From the NCBI RefSeq assembly GCF_014192575.1, contig NZ_JACHYC010000001.1:868001-932000 (forward strand): a stretch of 64,000 bases of DNA, written 5' to 3'. The translations under genes and the position numbers were made by a program. Every line of letters begins with the position of its first letter. Position 1 is the first letter of the stretch. This DNA comes from Variovorax sp. Sphag1AA. Its GTDB lineage: Bacteria > Pseudomonadota > Gammaproteobacteria > Burkholderiales > Burkholderiaceae_C. This document shows positions 23,512-32,929 of the stretch, one piece after another. A model generated the notes under the pieces. That model was not told where the DNA came from. It saw nothing but the letters and a program-made list of their open reading frames with translations, and did not search any database.

Positions 23512-23561
23512 TCGAGACCCGATCCGATCATTCAGGTGAAGACCTGAAGGCTGCCCTGGCG

Positions 23562-23582
23562 AAGGCCGGGCGGCCTTTTTTT
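23562..23582 (+). terminator. Intrinsic terminator after porin gene
   Basis: AAGGCC-GGGC-GGCCTT forms a 6-base stem with a 4-base loop, running into an unbroken T run (23576-23582). It lies about 50 bases after the porin stop, as expected for a strongly expressed single gene. Confidence 0.85.
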
Positions 23583-23632
23583 GCGTTGCCGGCAAAGATT
23601 AACAAGAAAAATCCGGCCAGGGAGTTTATGAA

Positions 23633-24013
23633 ATGCCGAACAAAATTCTTTCAATTCACGCTGCGGATGAAATGATTGATTTGAATGATCTCCGAATTTT
23701 CGCGTACGTCGCCTCATTTGCCAGTTTTTCAATGGCAGCCGACGCATTGAAAATTCACAAATCCAGCGTAAGCAGAAGCATCGCGCGACTTGAGTCGATG
23801 CTGGAAACGCCGTTGATTCAACGTACGACTCGAAAGGTCGAATTGACTGGTCGCGGCATAGCGCTGCGGGAACGCTGCCTTGAGATCGTCTCGCATGTGA
23901 ACGAGACGATCAAATACGTGGCCGCGACTAACAAAGGCAGGTCCGGAAGTCGAAAATCCGACAACGCCCGCAAAGATTCACTCGTGCCGGCGGCGGAACC
24001 GATGCTCGGCTAA
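23633..24013 (+). CDS. LysR-type DNA-binding domain only (short protein)
   Basis: This 126-residue protein contains a complete LysR helix-turn-helix region (DLNDLRIFAYVASFASFSMA through LETPLIQRTTRKVELTGRG, about residues 15-75). It stops about 30 residues after the linker helix. The 200-residue effector-binding domain of LysR regulators is absent, and the 50 bases before the next gene cannot supply it. It has a GGAG ribosome binding site at 23621-23624. The first part is richer in A+T than its neighbours. It could be a degenerate remnant or a genuine single-domain regulator of the adjacent porin gene. Whether it is expressed is unknown. Confidence 0.65.
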   Translation: MPNKILSIHAADEMIDLNDLRIFAYVASFASFSMAADALKIHKSSVSRSIARLESMLETPLIQRTTRKVELTGRGIALRERCLEIVSHVNETIKYVAATNKGRSGSRKSDNARKDSLVPAAEPMLG

Positions 24014-24025
24014 CCCAAGGCGCTC

Positions 24026-24055
24026 GACGTACGGACGCCGCCTGGCCCGTACGTC
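24026..24055. terminator. Hairpin between convergent LysR-HTH and AraC genes
   Basis: Perfect 9-base arms (GACGTACGG and CCGTACGTC) surround a 12-base loop. It lies between the stops of two convergent genes, 13 bases after the first and 7 bases before the second. There is no T run. A shared terminator or transcript-end stabiliser is likely. Confidence 0.5.
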
Positions 24056-24061
24056 CCCCGG

Positions 24062-25117
24062 TCAAGACAGAGCCGTAGCGCCCAGGCGACCACCCCCTCG
24101 CAGCGCCTGCCGCATCTTGCTCGGCGCCATTTGGTACCAACTCTTGAACTTGCGCCCGAAACTGGTCGGGTCCTCATATCCAAGCTGCAACGCAATCGTC
24201 TCGACTGACAGCTCGGTGTGCTGCAGATACCAAGCTGCATGGCTCTTGCGCAGTTCGTCCTTGACCTCGGAGTAGGTCACGCCAGCTTCGGCGAGTCGTC
24301 GCACCAGGGTGCGCGCTGAAACCCCAAGGCTCGAAGCAAGCTCGGCCACATCGGGATTGGCCGTGAGGCGATCGAACAACGCGTGGCGAACACGCTGCAC
24401 GAAACTGCCATGGCGCATCTCCGACTCCATCTTCTGGCAGGCATGTGAAGCCTCGAGAAGCACCTTTGCATCGGCCGAACCGCAGGGCACGTCGAGCAGG
24501 TCGGCGGGTAGCTGCAGCGTCAGATGCTCCTGCGCGAACACTGCCCTTCGCACATAGCGAAGACATGGAATGTCGTTGCCCGCCGGCGCGGGATAAGGCA
24601 GCCCCACCATGAGCTCGTCGGCCGGGCGACCCAGGATGGCTTCCAGCAGCCGGCAGTAGGCACCAACGACAGACTGCATGACGAAGACGAGGGTTTCGAA
24701 GAGCGGCCGTGTCGGCTTGACCTTGAGCGTGCTCAGCCGCGGCCCGTTCTCGAGATGGAACTCCAGGCTGCCGAAGATCAGCCTTGAATGGCGGGTCAAC
24801 AACTGAAGCCCCTTGCCCAGCGTCTCGCTGCTCACGGCGGCGATGCCGACGGGGCTGTGATAGGGCTGGAGCATCGACCCCGCCATCAACCCCAATGCAG
24901 GCTCACCGCTGCAGTCGATCGCGTGCGCGACGAAGCGCCGGAAGACGGAGAAATCGACCATCTGCTTTTCATCATGCAGGTCGTGCCAACTGAGGCCCGC
25001 GCGTTCCAGCACGGTCGACGGCCGGATGCCGCGGCTGTTCAGGCAATCAAGGACGCTTCGGATGTAGACGGGATGCGCAAACGGGATGGGAACCTCGCCC
25101 GTGGCGGTGGAATTCAT
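24062..25117 (-). CDS. AraC-family transcriptional regulator
   Basis: This 351-residue regulator has the N-terminal arabinose-binding-like domain of the OruR/ArgR-like subgroup (PIPFAHPVYIRSVLDCLNSR; GLMAGSMLQPYHSPVG). The C-terminus is the two-helix-turn-helix AraC domain, with VAELASSLGVSARTLVRRL and IALQLGYEDPTSFGRKFK. The start is uncertain: ATG at 25117 (MNSTATGEVPIPF) is preferred on length, but ATG at 25162 adds 15 residues. It has its own upstream region with a perfect inverted repeat, suggesting autoregulation. Its targets are unknown; members often control amino-acid or fatty-acid catabolism. Confidence 0.85.
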   Translation of the reverse strand: MNSTATGEVPIPFAHPVYIRSVLDCLNSRGIRPSTVLERAGLSWHDLHDEKQMVDFSVFRRFVAHAIDCSGEPALGLMAGSMLQPYHSPVGIAAVSSETLGKGLQLLTRHSRLIFGSLEFHLENGPRLSTLKVKPTRPLFETLVFVMQSVVGAYCRLLEAILGRPADELMVGLPYPAPAGNDIPCLRYVRRAVFAQEHLTLQLPADLLDVPCGSADAKVLLEASHACQKMESEMRHGSFVQRVRHALFDRLTANPDVAELASSLGVSARTLVRRLAEAGVTYSEVKDELRKSHAAWYLQHTELSVETIALQLGYEDPTSFGRKFKSWYQMAPSKMRQALRGGGRLGATALS

Positions 25118-25214
25118 GCAGTGATGGCTGGGGCTGGCCTGGCTGCCCAGCGCTCGAGCCATGCGTTGCGCATGGCGAGCTGCAGTGAATCGTGGGGCGG
25201 GCTGCCAGGGGGTT

Positions 25215-25231
25215 ATTTGACGGCGTCAAAT
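25215..25231. promoter_or_regulatory. Perfect inverted repeat upstream of AraC gene
   Basis: ATTTGAC-GGC-GTCAAAT has 7-base perfect arms with a 3-base centre. It lies 98 bases upstream of the chosen AraC start, in the gap after dsbB. The left half also contains TTGACG, a possible -35 box. An operator is inferred from symmetry and position. Confidence 0.5.
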
Positions 25232-25333
25232 TTACCGCCAGGCCTCTCGCGCCCTGCCCGGGGGACGCGAGGGAACGTCGCAATGCTGCGGCGAAAAATC
25301 TCGAGGGGAGATTGAAACTGGAACGCAGGGATA

Positions 25334-25830
25334 TCAGCGGGTTCCGCGTCGGAACATCAGCACCAGCAACAGGACCGCGAAAACGCTGAACGCGATGAAC
25401 GACCAGTTCGCAATCGACAGCCCGAGGAAGGTCCAGTCGATCTTGGTGCAGTCACCCGCGCCGCGGAAGATCATCGGGACCGCGCGCTGAAGCGGGAACA
25501 TTTCGATCATTCCGTAGATGTCGCGCCCGCAGGAAACGACTTCCGGCGGATGCCACTGCAGCCAGCTTTGGCGTGCGGCGGTATAGGCACCGCCGACAGC
25601 CATGATCAGTGCGAGCAGCGAACCCGTGACCTGCAAGCCCCTGCGACGGCTCATGGATGCCAGCCCGGCAAACAGCGCCACCAGAACGAGCGCATAGCGC
25701 TGAACGATGCACATCGGGCACGGCTCGAGCCCCACCACATGCTGCAGATACATCCCGAACGCCAGCATGGCAACGCATGCGGCGCAAATCAATGCGAGAG
25801 CACGCCGTGGCGCGCCGAAATACCAATCGA

Positions 25831-25834
<4 letters not shown>
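25334..25834 (-). CDS. dsbB: Disulfide bond formation protein B
   Basis: Inner-membrane enzyme that reoxidises DsbA and passes electrons to quinones. The 166-residue protein has four predicted helices. The first redox pair is CPMC after [11 protein letters not shown], and the second pair of cysteines lies in the next periplasmic loop (VVSCGRD and GAGDCTK). The only upstream start is TTG at 25834, giving [13 protein letters not shown], which fits the family. It overlaps the cysA stop as TTGA. It is therefore read with the sulfate-transport operon, an unusual neighbour for this gene. Confidence 0.92.
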
Positions 25835-26925
<1,091 letters not shown>

Positions 26926-26936
26926 ATTTCTTTCCT

Positions 26937-27836
26937 TCAGGCCGCAGCCGGCGTGGGCCGCTCAGGCGGCAGGTCGGCAATGGCCTTCATTTCGCGCTCG
27001 TGGCGCCATTCGACGAAGGACTTGATCACCAGCGTCACCAGCGCCAGGATGGCCAGCAGCGAGGCCACCGCGAACGCGGCAACCGACTGGTATTCGTTGT
27101 AGAGCACCTCGACGTGCAGCGGCATGGTGTTGGTCTGGCCGCGGATATGGCCCGAGACCACCGAGACCGCGCCGAACTCGCCCATCGCCCGCGCATTGCA
27201 GAGGATGACGCCGTAGATCAGGCCCCACTTGATGTTCGGCAGCGTCACGCGCCAGAAGGTCTGCCAACCGGTCGCACCAAGCACGATCGCGGCCTGCTCT
27301 TCATCGGTACCCTGCGCCTGCATCAGCGGGATCAATTCGCGCGCGATGAACGGGAAGGTCACGAACACCGTCGCGAGCACGATGCCGGGCACCGCGAAGA
27401 TGATCTTGATGTTGTGCTCGGAAAGCCACGGCCCGAACCAGCCTTGCGCACCGAACACCAGCACGTAGATCAGGCCCGCGACCACCGGCGACACCGCGAA
27501 CGGCAGGTCGACCAGCGTGGTCAGGAAGGCCTTGCCACGGAACTCGAACTTGGCGATGGCCCACGCGGCGCAGATGCCGAACACGAGGTTCAGCGGCACG
27601 GCGATCGCAGCGGTCAGCAGAGTCAGGCGGATCGCGCTCCAAGCATCGGGCTCCTTGAGCGCCTCGAAATAGGCGCCGAAGCCTTTGCGCAGCGCCTCCG
27701 TTGCAACCGCGGCAAGCGGCAGCACCAGGAACAGCAGCATGAAGAGCAGCGCAATCGCGGTCAGCGTCCAGCGCACCCACGCGGATTCAGTCGTGCCGGC
27801 TTGCGCGCGGCGAACGGTCTTGGTTTTCGCATTCAT
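26937..27836 (-). CDS. cysW: Sulfate ABC transporter permease CysW
   Basis: One of two inner-membrane channel subunits of the sulfate importer, 299 residues with about six helices. The permease signature is seen in [20 protein letters not shown], and [21 protein letters not shown] is typical of CysW. The start [12 protein letters not shown] (ATG 27836) overlaps the cysT stop as ATGA. An ATG ten codons upstream lies within cysT and is less likely. Confidence 0.95.
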   Translation of the reverse strand: MNAKTKTVRRAQAGTTESAWVRWTLTAIALLFMLLFLVLPLAAVATEALRKGFGAYFEALKEPDAWSAIRLTLLTAAIAVPLNLVFGICAAWAIAKFEFRGKAFLTTLVDLPFAVSPVVAGLIYVLVFGAQGWFGPWLSEHNIKIIFAVPGIVLATVFVTFPFIARELIPLMQAQGTDEEQAAIVLGATGWQTFWRVTLPNIKWGLIYGVILCNARAMGEFGAVSVVSGHIRGQTNTMPLHVEVLYNEYQSVAAFAVASLLAILALVTLVIKSFVEWRHEREMKAIADLPPERPTPAAA

Positions 27837-28726
27837 GCAGGCGCTCCCGAGCGGCGCCGCTGCCACGCTTGCAGGCCGTTGATCACCAGCAGCATGACGA
27901 AGGAGATCACGAGCATGACCAGCGCCACCGCGGTCGCACCCGCGAAGTCGTATTGCTCGAGCTTGCCGATGATGATGAGCGGCGTGATCTCGGAAATCAT
28001 CGGCATGTTGCCGGCGATGAAGATCACCGAACCGTATTCGCCGATCGCGCGCGCGAAAGCCATCGCGAAGCCGGTGAGCAGCGCCGGCATGATCGACGGC
28101 AGGATCACCTTGGTGAACGTCTGGAGCCGGGTCGCACCAAGGCTGGTCGCGGCCTCTTCGAGTTCTTTTTCAGTGTCTTCGAGCACCGGCTGCACCGTGC
28201 GGACCACGAAAGGCAATCCGATGAAGATGAGCGCGATGACCACACCTGCCGGCGTGAACGCGAGCTTGATGCCCATCGGCTCGAGGTACTGCCCGATCCA
28301 GCCATTGCCGGCAAGCAGCGCAGTCAGCGAAATGCCGGCCACCGCGGTGGGCAATGCAAAAGGCAGATCGACCAGCGCATCGACGATCCGCTTTCCCGGA
28401 AACTTGTAGCGCACCAGCACCCAAGCGACGAGCAGCCCGAACACGAGGTTGACCAGCGCCGCAATGAACGAGGCGCCGAAAGTCAGCCGGTACGAAGCCA
28501 TCACGCGGGGCGCGGTGACCGCCACCCAGAACTGCTCCCAAGTCAGCGCGAAGGTCTTGAAGACCAGCGCCGACAACGGAATCAGCACGATCAGGCCGAG
28601 GTACAGCAGCGAATACCCGAGCGTCAGATGAAAGCCCGGCAGCACGCGCCGGGACACACCTGTGCCGCCAGAGCGCGCGAGCGGCGCCGCCGAAGACGGC
28701 AGCGCCGAAGAGACCGCGCCGCTCAT
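27833..28726 (-). CDS. cysT: Sulfate ABC transporter permease CysT
   Basis: Second channel subunit of the sulfate importer, 297 residues. The helices begin near residue 35 ([20 protein letters not shown]). The conserved ATPase-contact loop is [20 protein letters not shown], followed by [16 protein letters not shown]. The ATG at 28726 sits 3 bases after the G run of a GC-rich intergenic repeat (28729-28776), which takes the place of a normal ribosome binding site. The order sbp-cysT-cysW-cysA is the usual one. Confidence 0.95.
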   Translation of the reverse strand: MSGAVSSALPSSAAPLARSGGTGVSRRVLPGFHLTLGYSLLYLGLIVLIPLSALVFKTFALTWEQFWVAVTAPRVMASYRLTFGASFIAALVNLVFGLLVAWVLVRYKFPGKRIVDALVDLPFALPTAVAGISLTALLAGNGWIGQYLEPMGIKLAFTPAGVVIALIFIGLPFVVRTVQPVLEDTEKELEEAATSLGATRLQTFTKVILPSIMPALLTGFAMAFARAIGEYGSVIFIAGNMPMISEITPLIIIGKLEQYDFAGATAVALVMLVISFVMLLVINGLQAWQRRRSGAPA

Positions 28727-28728
28727 CG

Positions 28729-28776
28729 GGCCCCCACGCTCAGCACTGTCGTGTCATCGCTGCCCCCCGAGGGGGC
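28729..28776 (-). repeat. GC-rich intergenic repeat, copy A
   Basis: Copy A of a family seen three times in this window. Read on the minus strand it has GCCCCC, a short loop, GGGGGG, then a conserved tail (GACACG, CAGTG, AGCG) ending TGGGGGC. A small hairpin (CGCTT-cgagc-AAGCG) precedes it. It fills most of the 85-base gap between sbp and cysT and ends next to the cysT start codon. The other copies are at 36793-36841 and 41673-41725. Confidence 0.7.
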
Positions 28777-28811
28777 GCTCGCTTGCTCGAAGCGGTTCAG
28801 CGCGGCGCTCA

Positions 28812-29816
28812 TTACTTCGCGCCAGGCGTATAGATCTTGTCGAACTGCCCGCCGTCGTTGAAGTGCACCTTCTGCGCTTCAGCAAGGCTGCCGAACAGTT
28901 CCTGCACCGTGAAAAGCTGCAGCGGCTTGAAGGTCGCAGCGTGCTTCTTGAGCACGGCTTCCGAACGCGGACGCAGCGCGTGCTTGGCCGCGATTTCCTG
29001 CGCTTCGTCAGAGTAGAGGTAGTCGAGATAAGCCTTTGCCAGATCACCCGAGCCACGCTTGTTGGCCGTACGCTCGACAACAGCCACCGGGTTTTCGGCA
29101 AGGATGCTGATCGAGGGATAGACCGCATCGACCTTGCCCGCGCCGAATTCGCGATCGATCGAGACCACTTCCGACTCGAAGGTGATCAGCACATCGCCGA
29201 TGTTGCGTTGCAGGAACGCCGTCGTCGCGTCACGACCACCGCGCGCGAGCACCGGGACGTTCTTGAACAGCTTGCCGACGAATTCGGCGGCCTGGGCGTC
29301 GGTACCGCCCTTCTTCTTCACATAGCCCCATGCCGCGAGATAGGCGTAGCGGCCGTTGCCGCCGGTCTTGGGGTTGACGACCACCACCTGCACGCCGGGC
29401 TTGATCAGGTCATCCCAGTCCTTGATGCCCTTCGGATTGCCGTTGCGAGTGAGGAACAGCATCGTCGAGGTGGTCGGCGATGCGTTGTACGGGAAGCGCT
29501 TCGGCCAGTCCTTCGCGACCACACCCGCGTTGGCGAGGAAGTCGATGTCCGTGCTGGTGTTCATCGTCACCACGTCGGCGTCGAGGCCGTCGGCCACCGC
29601 GCGCGCCTGCGCGCTCGAACCGGCGTGCGACTGATCGATCTTGACGTCCTTGCCGGTGGTCTGCTTGTAGTGCGCGACGAAGGCGGCGTTGTAGTCCTTG
29701 TAGAACTCGCGCGCCACGTCATACGACACGTTGAGCAGGGTCGTCGGCTGGGCGGAAGCGATGCCGGCGGCGGCCAGCGCGAATGCGCCGATGAGGGTCT
29801 TGATTCTTGAAGTCAT
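28812..29816 (-). CDS. sbp: Periplasmic sulfate-binding protein (Sec-exported)
   Basis: Captures sulfate in the periplasm and delivers it to CysTWA. The 334-residue protein has a Sec signal peptide (residues 1-22, ending ASAQ). The family core follows: [40 protein letters not shown] and VNPKTGGNGRYAYLAAWGY. Its start codon overlaps the stop of the upstream hydrolase gene (ATGA). A second sulfate-binding protein with a different signal type is encoded at 41729-42754. The two share the same fold and motifs but differ at many positions. Confidence 0.95.
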   Translation of the reverse strand: MTSRIKTLIGAFALAAAGIASAQPTTLLNVSYDVAREFYKDYNAAFVAHYKQTTGKDVKIDQSHAGSSAQARAVADGLDADVVTMNTSTDIDFLANAGVVAKDWPKRFPYNASPTTSTMLFLTRNGNPKGIKDWDDLIKPGVQVVVVNPKTGGNGRYAYLAAWGYVKKKGGTDAQAAEFVGKLFKNVPVLARGGRDATTAFLQRNIGDVLITFESEVVSIDREFGAGKVDAVYPSISILAENPVAVVERTANKRGSGDLAKAYLDYLYSDEAQEIAAKHALRPRSEAVLKKHAATFKPLQLFTVQELFGSLAEAQKVHFNDGGQFDKIYTPGAK

Positions 29817-30400
29817 AGGGTTGCCAGAGGTTCGAAATTCTTGCGGCCGTCCAACAGGGAGGACGGCTCATCCGTCAGCGATTGCAGCAGCGCGAGGCCG
29901 AGGGGCCAGTCACCGTGGCCGGATTCGATGTTGATGTGCCCGGCATTCTGCATCCGAACAAATTCGCTCCCCCAGGCGCGGGCATAGGCGCCAGCGAGGC
30001 GCACCGGGCAATAGGGGTCGTTGCTGCTCGCCACGACGATGCTGCGATAGGGCAACTTCGCGTAAGGGACTGGGGCGAAATCGGAAAGCACGGCGCGGCG
30101 TTCTGGGTCGGCCGGTGCGACCAGCAGCGCACCGCTGATCCGTGCAGCCGCTGCGTCCGACAAATGCGTGGTTGCGATGCAACCGAGGCTGTGGGCGACG
30201 ATGACCACAGGTTGCGGGCTTTCGAGCACCAGCTTCTCGAGCGAAGCCACCCAGGCTTCGCGGCGCGGGGTGATCCAGTCGTCCTGCGTGACGCGAACCG
30301 CACCCTGCATCCGCTCGGCCCACAGGCTCTGCCAGTGGCCGGGACCGGAATCGCGCCAGCCCGGCACGATGATGATGGTCGGCTTTGCCACTTGGGCCAT
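29813..30400 (-). CDS. RBBP9/YdeN-type serine hydrolase
   Basis: Small alpha/beta hydrolase of 195 residues in the RBBP9/YdeN family. The N-terminus is IIIVPGWRDSGPGHWQ. The nucleophile elbow is AHSLG with S71, and the other likely catalytic residues are D128 in SSNDPYCP and H155 in NAGHINIES. Natural substrates of this family are poorly known. It is the first gene of the sulfate operon and is translationally coupled to sbp by a 4-base overlap, so its expression should follow sulfate-transport control. Whether its activity concerns sulfur compounds is unknown. Confidence 0.88.
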   Translation of the reverse strand: MAQVAKPTIIIVPGWRDSGPGHWQSLWAERMQGAVRVTQDDWITPRREAWVASLEKLVLESPQPVVIVAHSLGCIATTHLSDAAAARISGALLVAPADPERRAVLSDFAPVPYAKLPYRSIVVASSNDPYCPVRLAGAYARAWGSEFVRMQNAGHINIESGHGDWPLGLALLQSLTDEPSSLLDGRKNFEPLATL

Positions 30401-30485
30401 GGTTCCTGTTGCTCGCGCTCGGTAGATGAGGAACCGGCGATTCTCGGAACCCTTGCTTCAAAGACAAACGAATATCTGCTTGTTT

Positions 30486-30508
30486 GAATATGACGTTTTT
30501 CGCATAAG
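30486..30508 (-). promoter_or_regulatory. Candidate sulfur-regulon operator upstream of sulfate operon
   Basis: On the plus strand GAATA (30486-30490) is followed after 11 bases by GCATAAG (30502-30508), 85-107 bases before the hydrolase start. The surrounding region is A+T rich compared with its surroundings. Similar pairs occur upstream of sbp2 (42800-42811) and cysI (63791-63810). Binding by a CysB-type regulator is inferred. Confidence 0.4.
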
Positions 30509-30522
30509 GACCGACACACCGA

Positions 30523-31440
30523 TCAGATCACATAGTCGTGAGGCTCCTCGCGATCGAGGTTTTCGACCAGGAAGTCGATGAGTTGCCGAACGGCCGGCAC
30601 GAGCGCCCGGCGAGCCGGAAACATGGCGTGGGTGATGCCCGGCGCGGGCCCCCAGCCCGGCAAGACCTCCACCAGCGTGCCGGCCTTGAGTTCGGCGCGA
30701 CACATGTAATCAGGCAGGATCGACGCCCCGGTACCCCGCACCACGGAGAATTTCAGCGTGAGCAGATCGTCCGCCACGTAACGCGGCACGTGGGTGTGGA
30801 CCACGACCTTCCCCGCCGGGCCTTCAAGCCGCCAGTTGGCGCGGCCGTCACCCGTGGACATCGAGACGGTGTCGAGCTTCGCGAGATCTGCCGGCGTCTG
30901 CACCGGTCCCTGACGGCGCAGCAATTCGGGGCTCGCGACGAGGATGCCGCGACTGATGCCGAAAGTCCTGGCAACCAGCGTCGCGCTGTCTTCGATCTCG
31001 GGCCGCACGCGCAGCGCGAGATCGACGCCCTCCTCGACCGGATCGACCGGCCGGTTCAGCACCCGCATCTCGATGCGCACCGCCGGAAAGCGCTCCATGA
31101 ATCGCGGCAGCAGCGGGCCGACACTACTTTGCGCCAGCGTGACCGGGCAACTCAGCCGCACCGTGCCGCGAGGCTCCGTCTGCACCTGCGCGACAGCCTC
31201 GGAAGCCGCCTGCGCCGCGTCGCGCATGGCTGTGCAATGTTTGAGGAAGATCTCGCCGGCCGGCGTCAGGGACAAGCGCCGGGTGCTCCGCTGCATCAGC
31301 TGCACGCCCAACTGCGCTTCCAGGTCGGCAACGCGGCGGGAGAGCCGCGACTTGGGGATGCCAAGTGCCCGGCTGGCTGCGGCAAACCCGCCACGCTCGG
31401 CGACTTCGGCGAAGAACACCATGTCGTTCAGGTCTTGCAT
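30523..31440 (-). CDS. LysR-family transcriptional regulator
   Basis: Full-length LysR regulator of 305 residues. The helix-turn-helix spans about residues 1-60 (MQDLNDMVFFAEVAERGGFA; ALGIPKSRLSRRVADLE), followed by the effector-binding domain (GTVRLSCPVTLAQSSVGPLL). It resembles the group that controls quinone or flavin reductases. It diverges from the azoreductase gene azoR, with a 140-base shared promoter region, so azoR is the likely target. It ends next to the promoter region of the sulfate operon. The inducing molecule is unknown. Confidence 0.9.
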   Translation of the reverse strand: MQDLNDMVFFAEVAERGGFAAASRALGIPKSRLSRRVADLEAQLGVQLMQRSTRRLSLTPAGEIFLKHCTAMRDAAQAASEAVAQVQTEPRGTVRLSCPVTLAQSSVGPLLPRFMERFPAVRIEMRVLNRPVDPVEEGVDLALRVRPEIEDSATLVARTFGISRGILVASPELLRRQGPVQTPADLAKLDTVSMSTGDGRANWRLEGPAGKVVVHTHVPRYVADDLLTLKFSVVRGTGASILPDYMCRAELKAGTLVEVLPGWGPAPGITHAMFPARRALVPAVRQLIDFLVENLDREEPHDYVI

Positions 31441-31496
31441 GGGCGATGGTCCTTGATTGTCCTATCAGTGGAACGAACTGAGCCATTTTTACCGAC

Positions 31497-31525
31497 TTAT
31501 CAATGAATCGCTACAAAAATAGAAT
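31497..31525 (+). promoter_or_regulatory. Sigma-70-like promoter of azoR
   Basis: TTATCA (31497-31502) and TAGAAT (31520-31525) are separated by 17 bases and lie 56 bases before the azoR ATG. The region also carries the divergent LysR promoter, so a LysR site is expected nearby. Position and spacing are good; activity is inferred. Confidence 0.55.
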
Positions 31526-31580
31526 TCACCCCATGCCGACCGATTTCCGTGCCGGCGCCTTTCAAGAAAGACCATCGATC

Positions 31581-32228
31581 ATGAAACTGCTGCACGTCGA
31601 CTCCAGCGTCCTGGGCACCAACTCCGTCTCGCGCCAACTCACGGCCGAGATCGTGGCCGAATGGCGCAAGAACCACCCCCACACCAAGGTCGACTACCTC
31701 GACCTCGCGGTGGATACGCCGAACCACTTCAACGCCGACGCGCTCGGCATCAAGGTGGGCGTGCAAGCTGAGCCGACCGAAGCCCAGCGTCGCGAAAACG
31801 AAGTGTCCGAGCGTCTGGTGACCCAGTTCCTCGACTCCGACGTGATCGTGATCGGCGCTCCGCTCTACAACTTCACGGTGCCGACCCAGCTCAAGGCATG
31901 GATCGACCGCCTCGCCCAAGCCGGCCGCACCTTCAAGTACACCGACAAGGGCCCGGTTGGCCTCGCCGGCGGCAAGACGGTGATCGTGGCCTCGACCCGC
32001 GGCGGTCTGTACTCGACCAGCGAAGGCGGCCAGGCCATGGAACACCAGGAGAGCTACCTCAAGGTGATCTTCGGCTTCTTCGGCATCACCGACCTGCGCT
32101 TCGTGCGCGCCGAAGGCATCGGCATGGGTGACGCCGCCAAGGCCGCCGCATTCACCGCCGCTCGCGCCGACATCGCCACGGCCACCGGCAAGGCCGCGAA
32201 TCAGGACCAAGCCACGCTGGCTGCCTGA
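31581..32228 (+). CDS. azoR: FMN-dependent NADH azoreductase
   Basis: Flavodoxin-fold reductase of 215 residues that uses NAD(P)H to reduce azo dyes and quinones. The N-terminal phosphate-binding strand is [36 protein letters not shown] and [20 protein letters not shown] are family hallmarks. An upstream ATG at 31533 is in frame, but ATG 31581 matches the family and has AAGAAAG upstream. It is divergent from the LysR gene and ends at a strong terminator. A role in quinone detoxification under LysR control is likely. Confidence 0.93.
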   Translation: MKLLHVDSSVLGTNSVSRQLTAEIVAEWRKNHPHTKVDYLDLAVDTPNHFNADALGIKVGVQAEPTEAQRRENEVSERLVTQFLDSDVIVIGAPLYNFTVPTQLKAWIDRLAQAGRTFKYTDKGPVGLAGGKTVIVASTRGGLYSTSEGGQAMEHQESYLKVIFGFFGITDLRFVRAEGIGMGDAAKAAAFTAARADIATATGKAANQDQATLAA

Positions 32229-32244
32229 TTCGGCAAGACCAATG

Positions 32245-32285
32245 AAAAAGGGCGGGTACCCCACGGGGTATCCGCCCTTTTTTTC
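32245..32285. terminator. Bidirectional intrinsic terminator
   Basis: A long near-perfect stem pairs AAAGGGCGGGTACCCC with GGGGTATCCGCCCTTT (one mismatch). A run of A precedes it and a run of T follows it (to 32284). It lies between the convergent azoR and FMN reductase genes and should end transcription from both sides. Confidence 0.9.
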
Positions 32286-32294
32286 ATTCGTCGA

Positions 32295-32846
32295 TCACTT
32301 CGAGTGATCGTTGATCCACGCGACGTACTTGTCGACCCAGCCTTGCAGGAACTGCTTGCTGCTCTCGCCGACATGACCCTTGTCGTCGAAAAGCCCTTCC
32401 TTGTTCTGCAGGAAGACTTCCGGCTGTCCGAGCGTCGGCATGTCGAGATAGGCCAGCACCGCACGTAGCTGCTGCTGCGCCACCGCCGTGCCGATCTGGC
32501 CGACGGAGATGCCGATCACACCCGCCGGCTTTCCGGCCCATGCGCTCTGTCCGTAAGGACGCGAGGCGTTGTCGATCGCATTCTTGAGCACGCCAGGAAT
32601 GGCACGGTTGTATTCCGGCGTCACGAACAGCACGCCGTCGGCCGCCGCGATCTCTGTCTTGAGCCGCTTGACCGCAGGCGCCTGGTTGCCGTCCTGGTCC
32701 TGGTTGTAGAGCGGCAGGTCATCGATGCGGACATGCTCGAAAGTGAAGTCCGCCGGGGCGAGGTGCGCAATCGCCAATGCGAGCTTGTGGTTCAGCGAAT
32801 CCTTGCGCAGGCTGCCGATGACGACGGCGATTTTTTTCTGGGCCAT
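32295..32846 (-). CDS. NADPH-dependent FMN reductase (ChrR-like)
   Basis: Flavodoxin-fold reductase of 183 residues. It has the FMN phosphate-binding motif GSLRKDSLN near residue 11 and the family motif TPEYNRAIPGVLKNAID near residue 76. Relatives reduce quinones, chromate or free flavin. It is distinct from SsuE, encoded at 41018-41602. AAGGAG precedes the ATG. It is the last gene in a long minus-strand series of sulfur genes, 83 bases after the serine acetyltransferase. That placement hints that it may supply reduced flavin, but this is inference. Confidence 0.88.
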   Translation of the reverse strand: MAQKKIAVVIGSLRKDSLNHKLALAIAHLAPADFTFEHVRIDDLPLYNQDQDGNQAPAVKRLKTEIAAADGVLFVTPEYNRAIPGVLKNAIDNASRPYGQSAWAGKPAGVIGISVGQIGTAVAQQQLRAVLAYLDMPTLGQPEVFLQNKEGLFDDKGHVGESSKQFLQGWVDKYVAWINDHSK

Positions 32847-32929
32847 GAATGCTCCTTGTGAAAGGTGAGAGGAAACCGCGGACGCTCATTGTGCGGAGCG
32901 CACGCAACTTTGCCTGAAAAAGATTGCGA

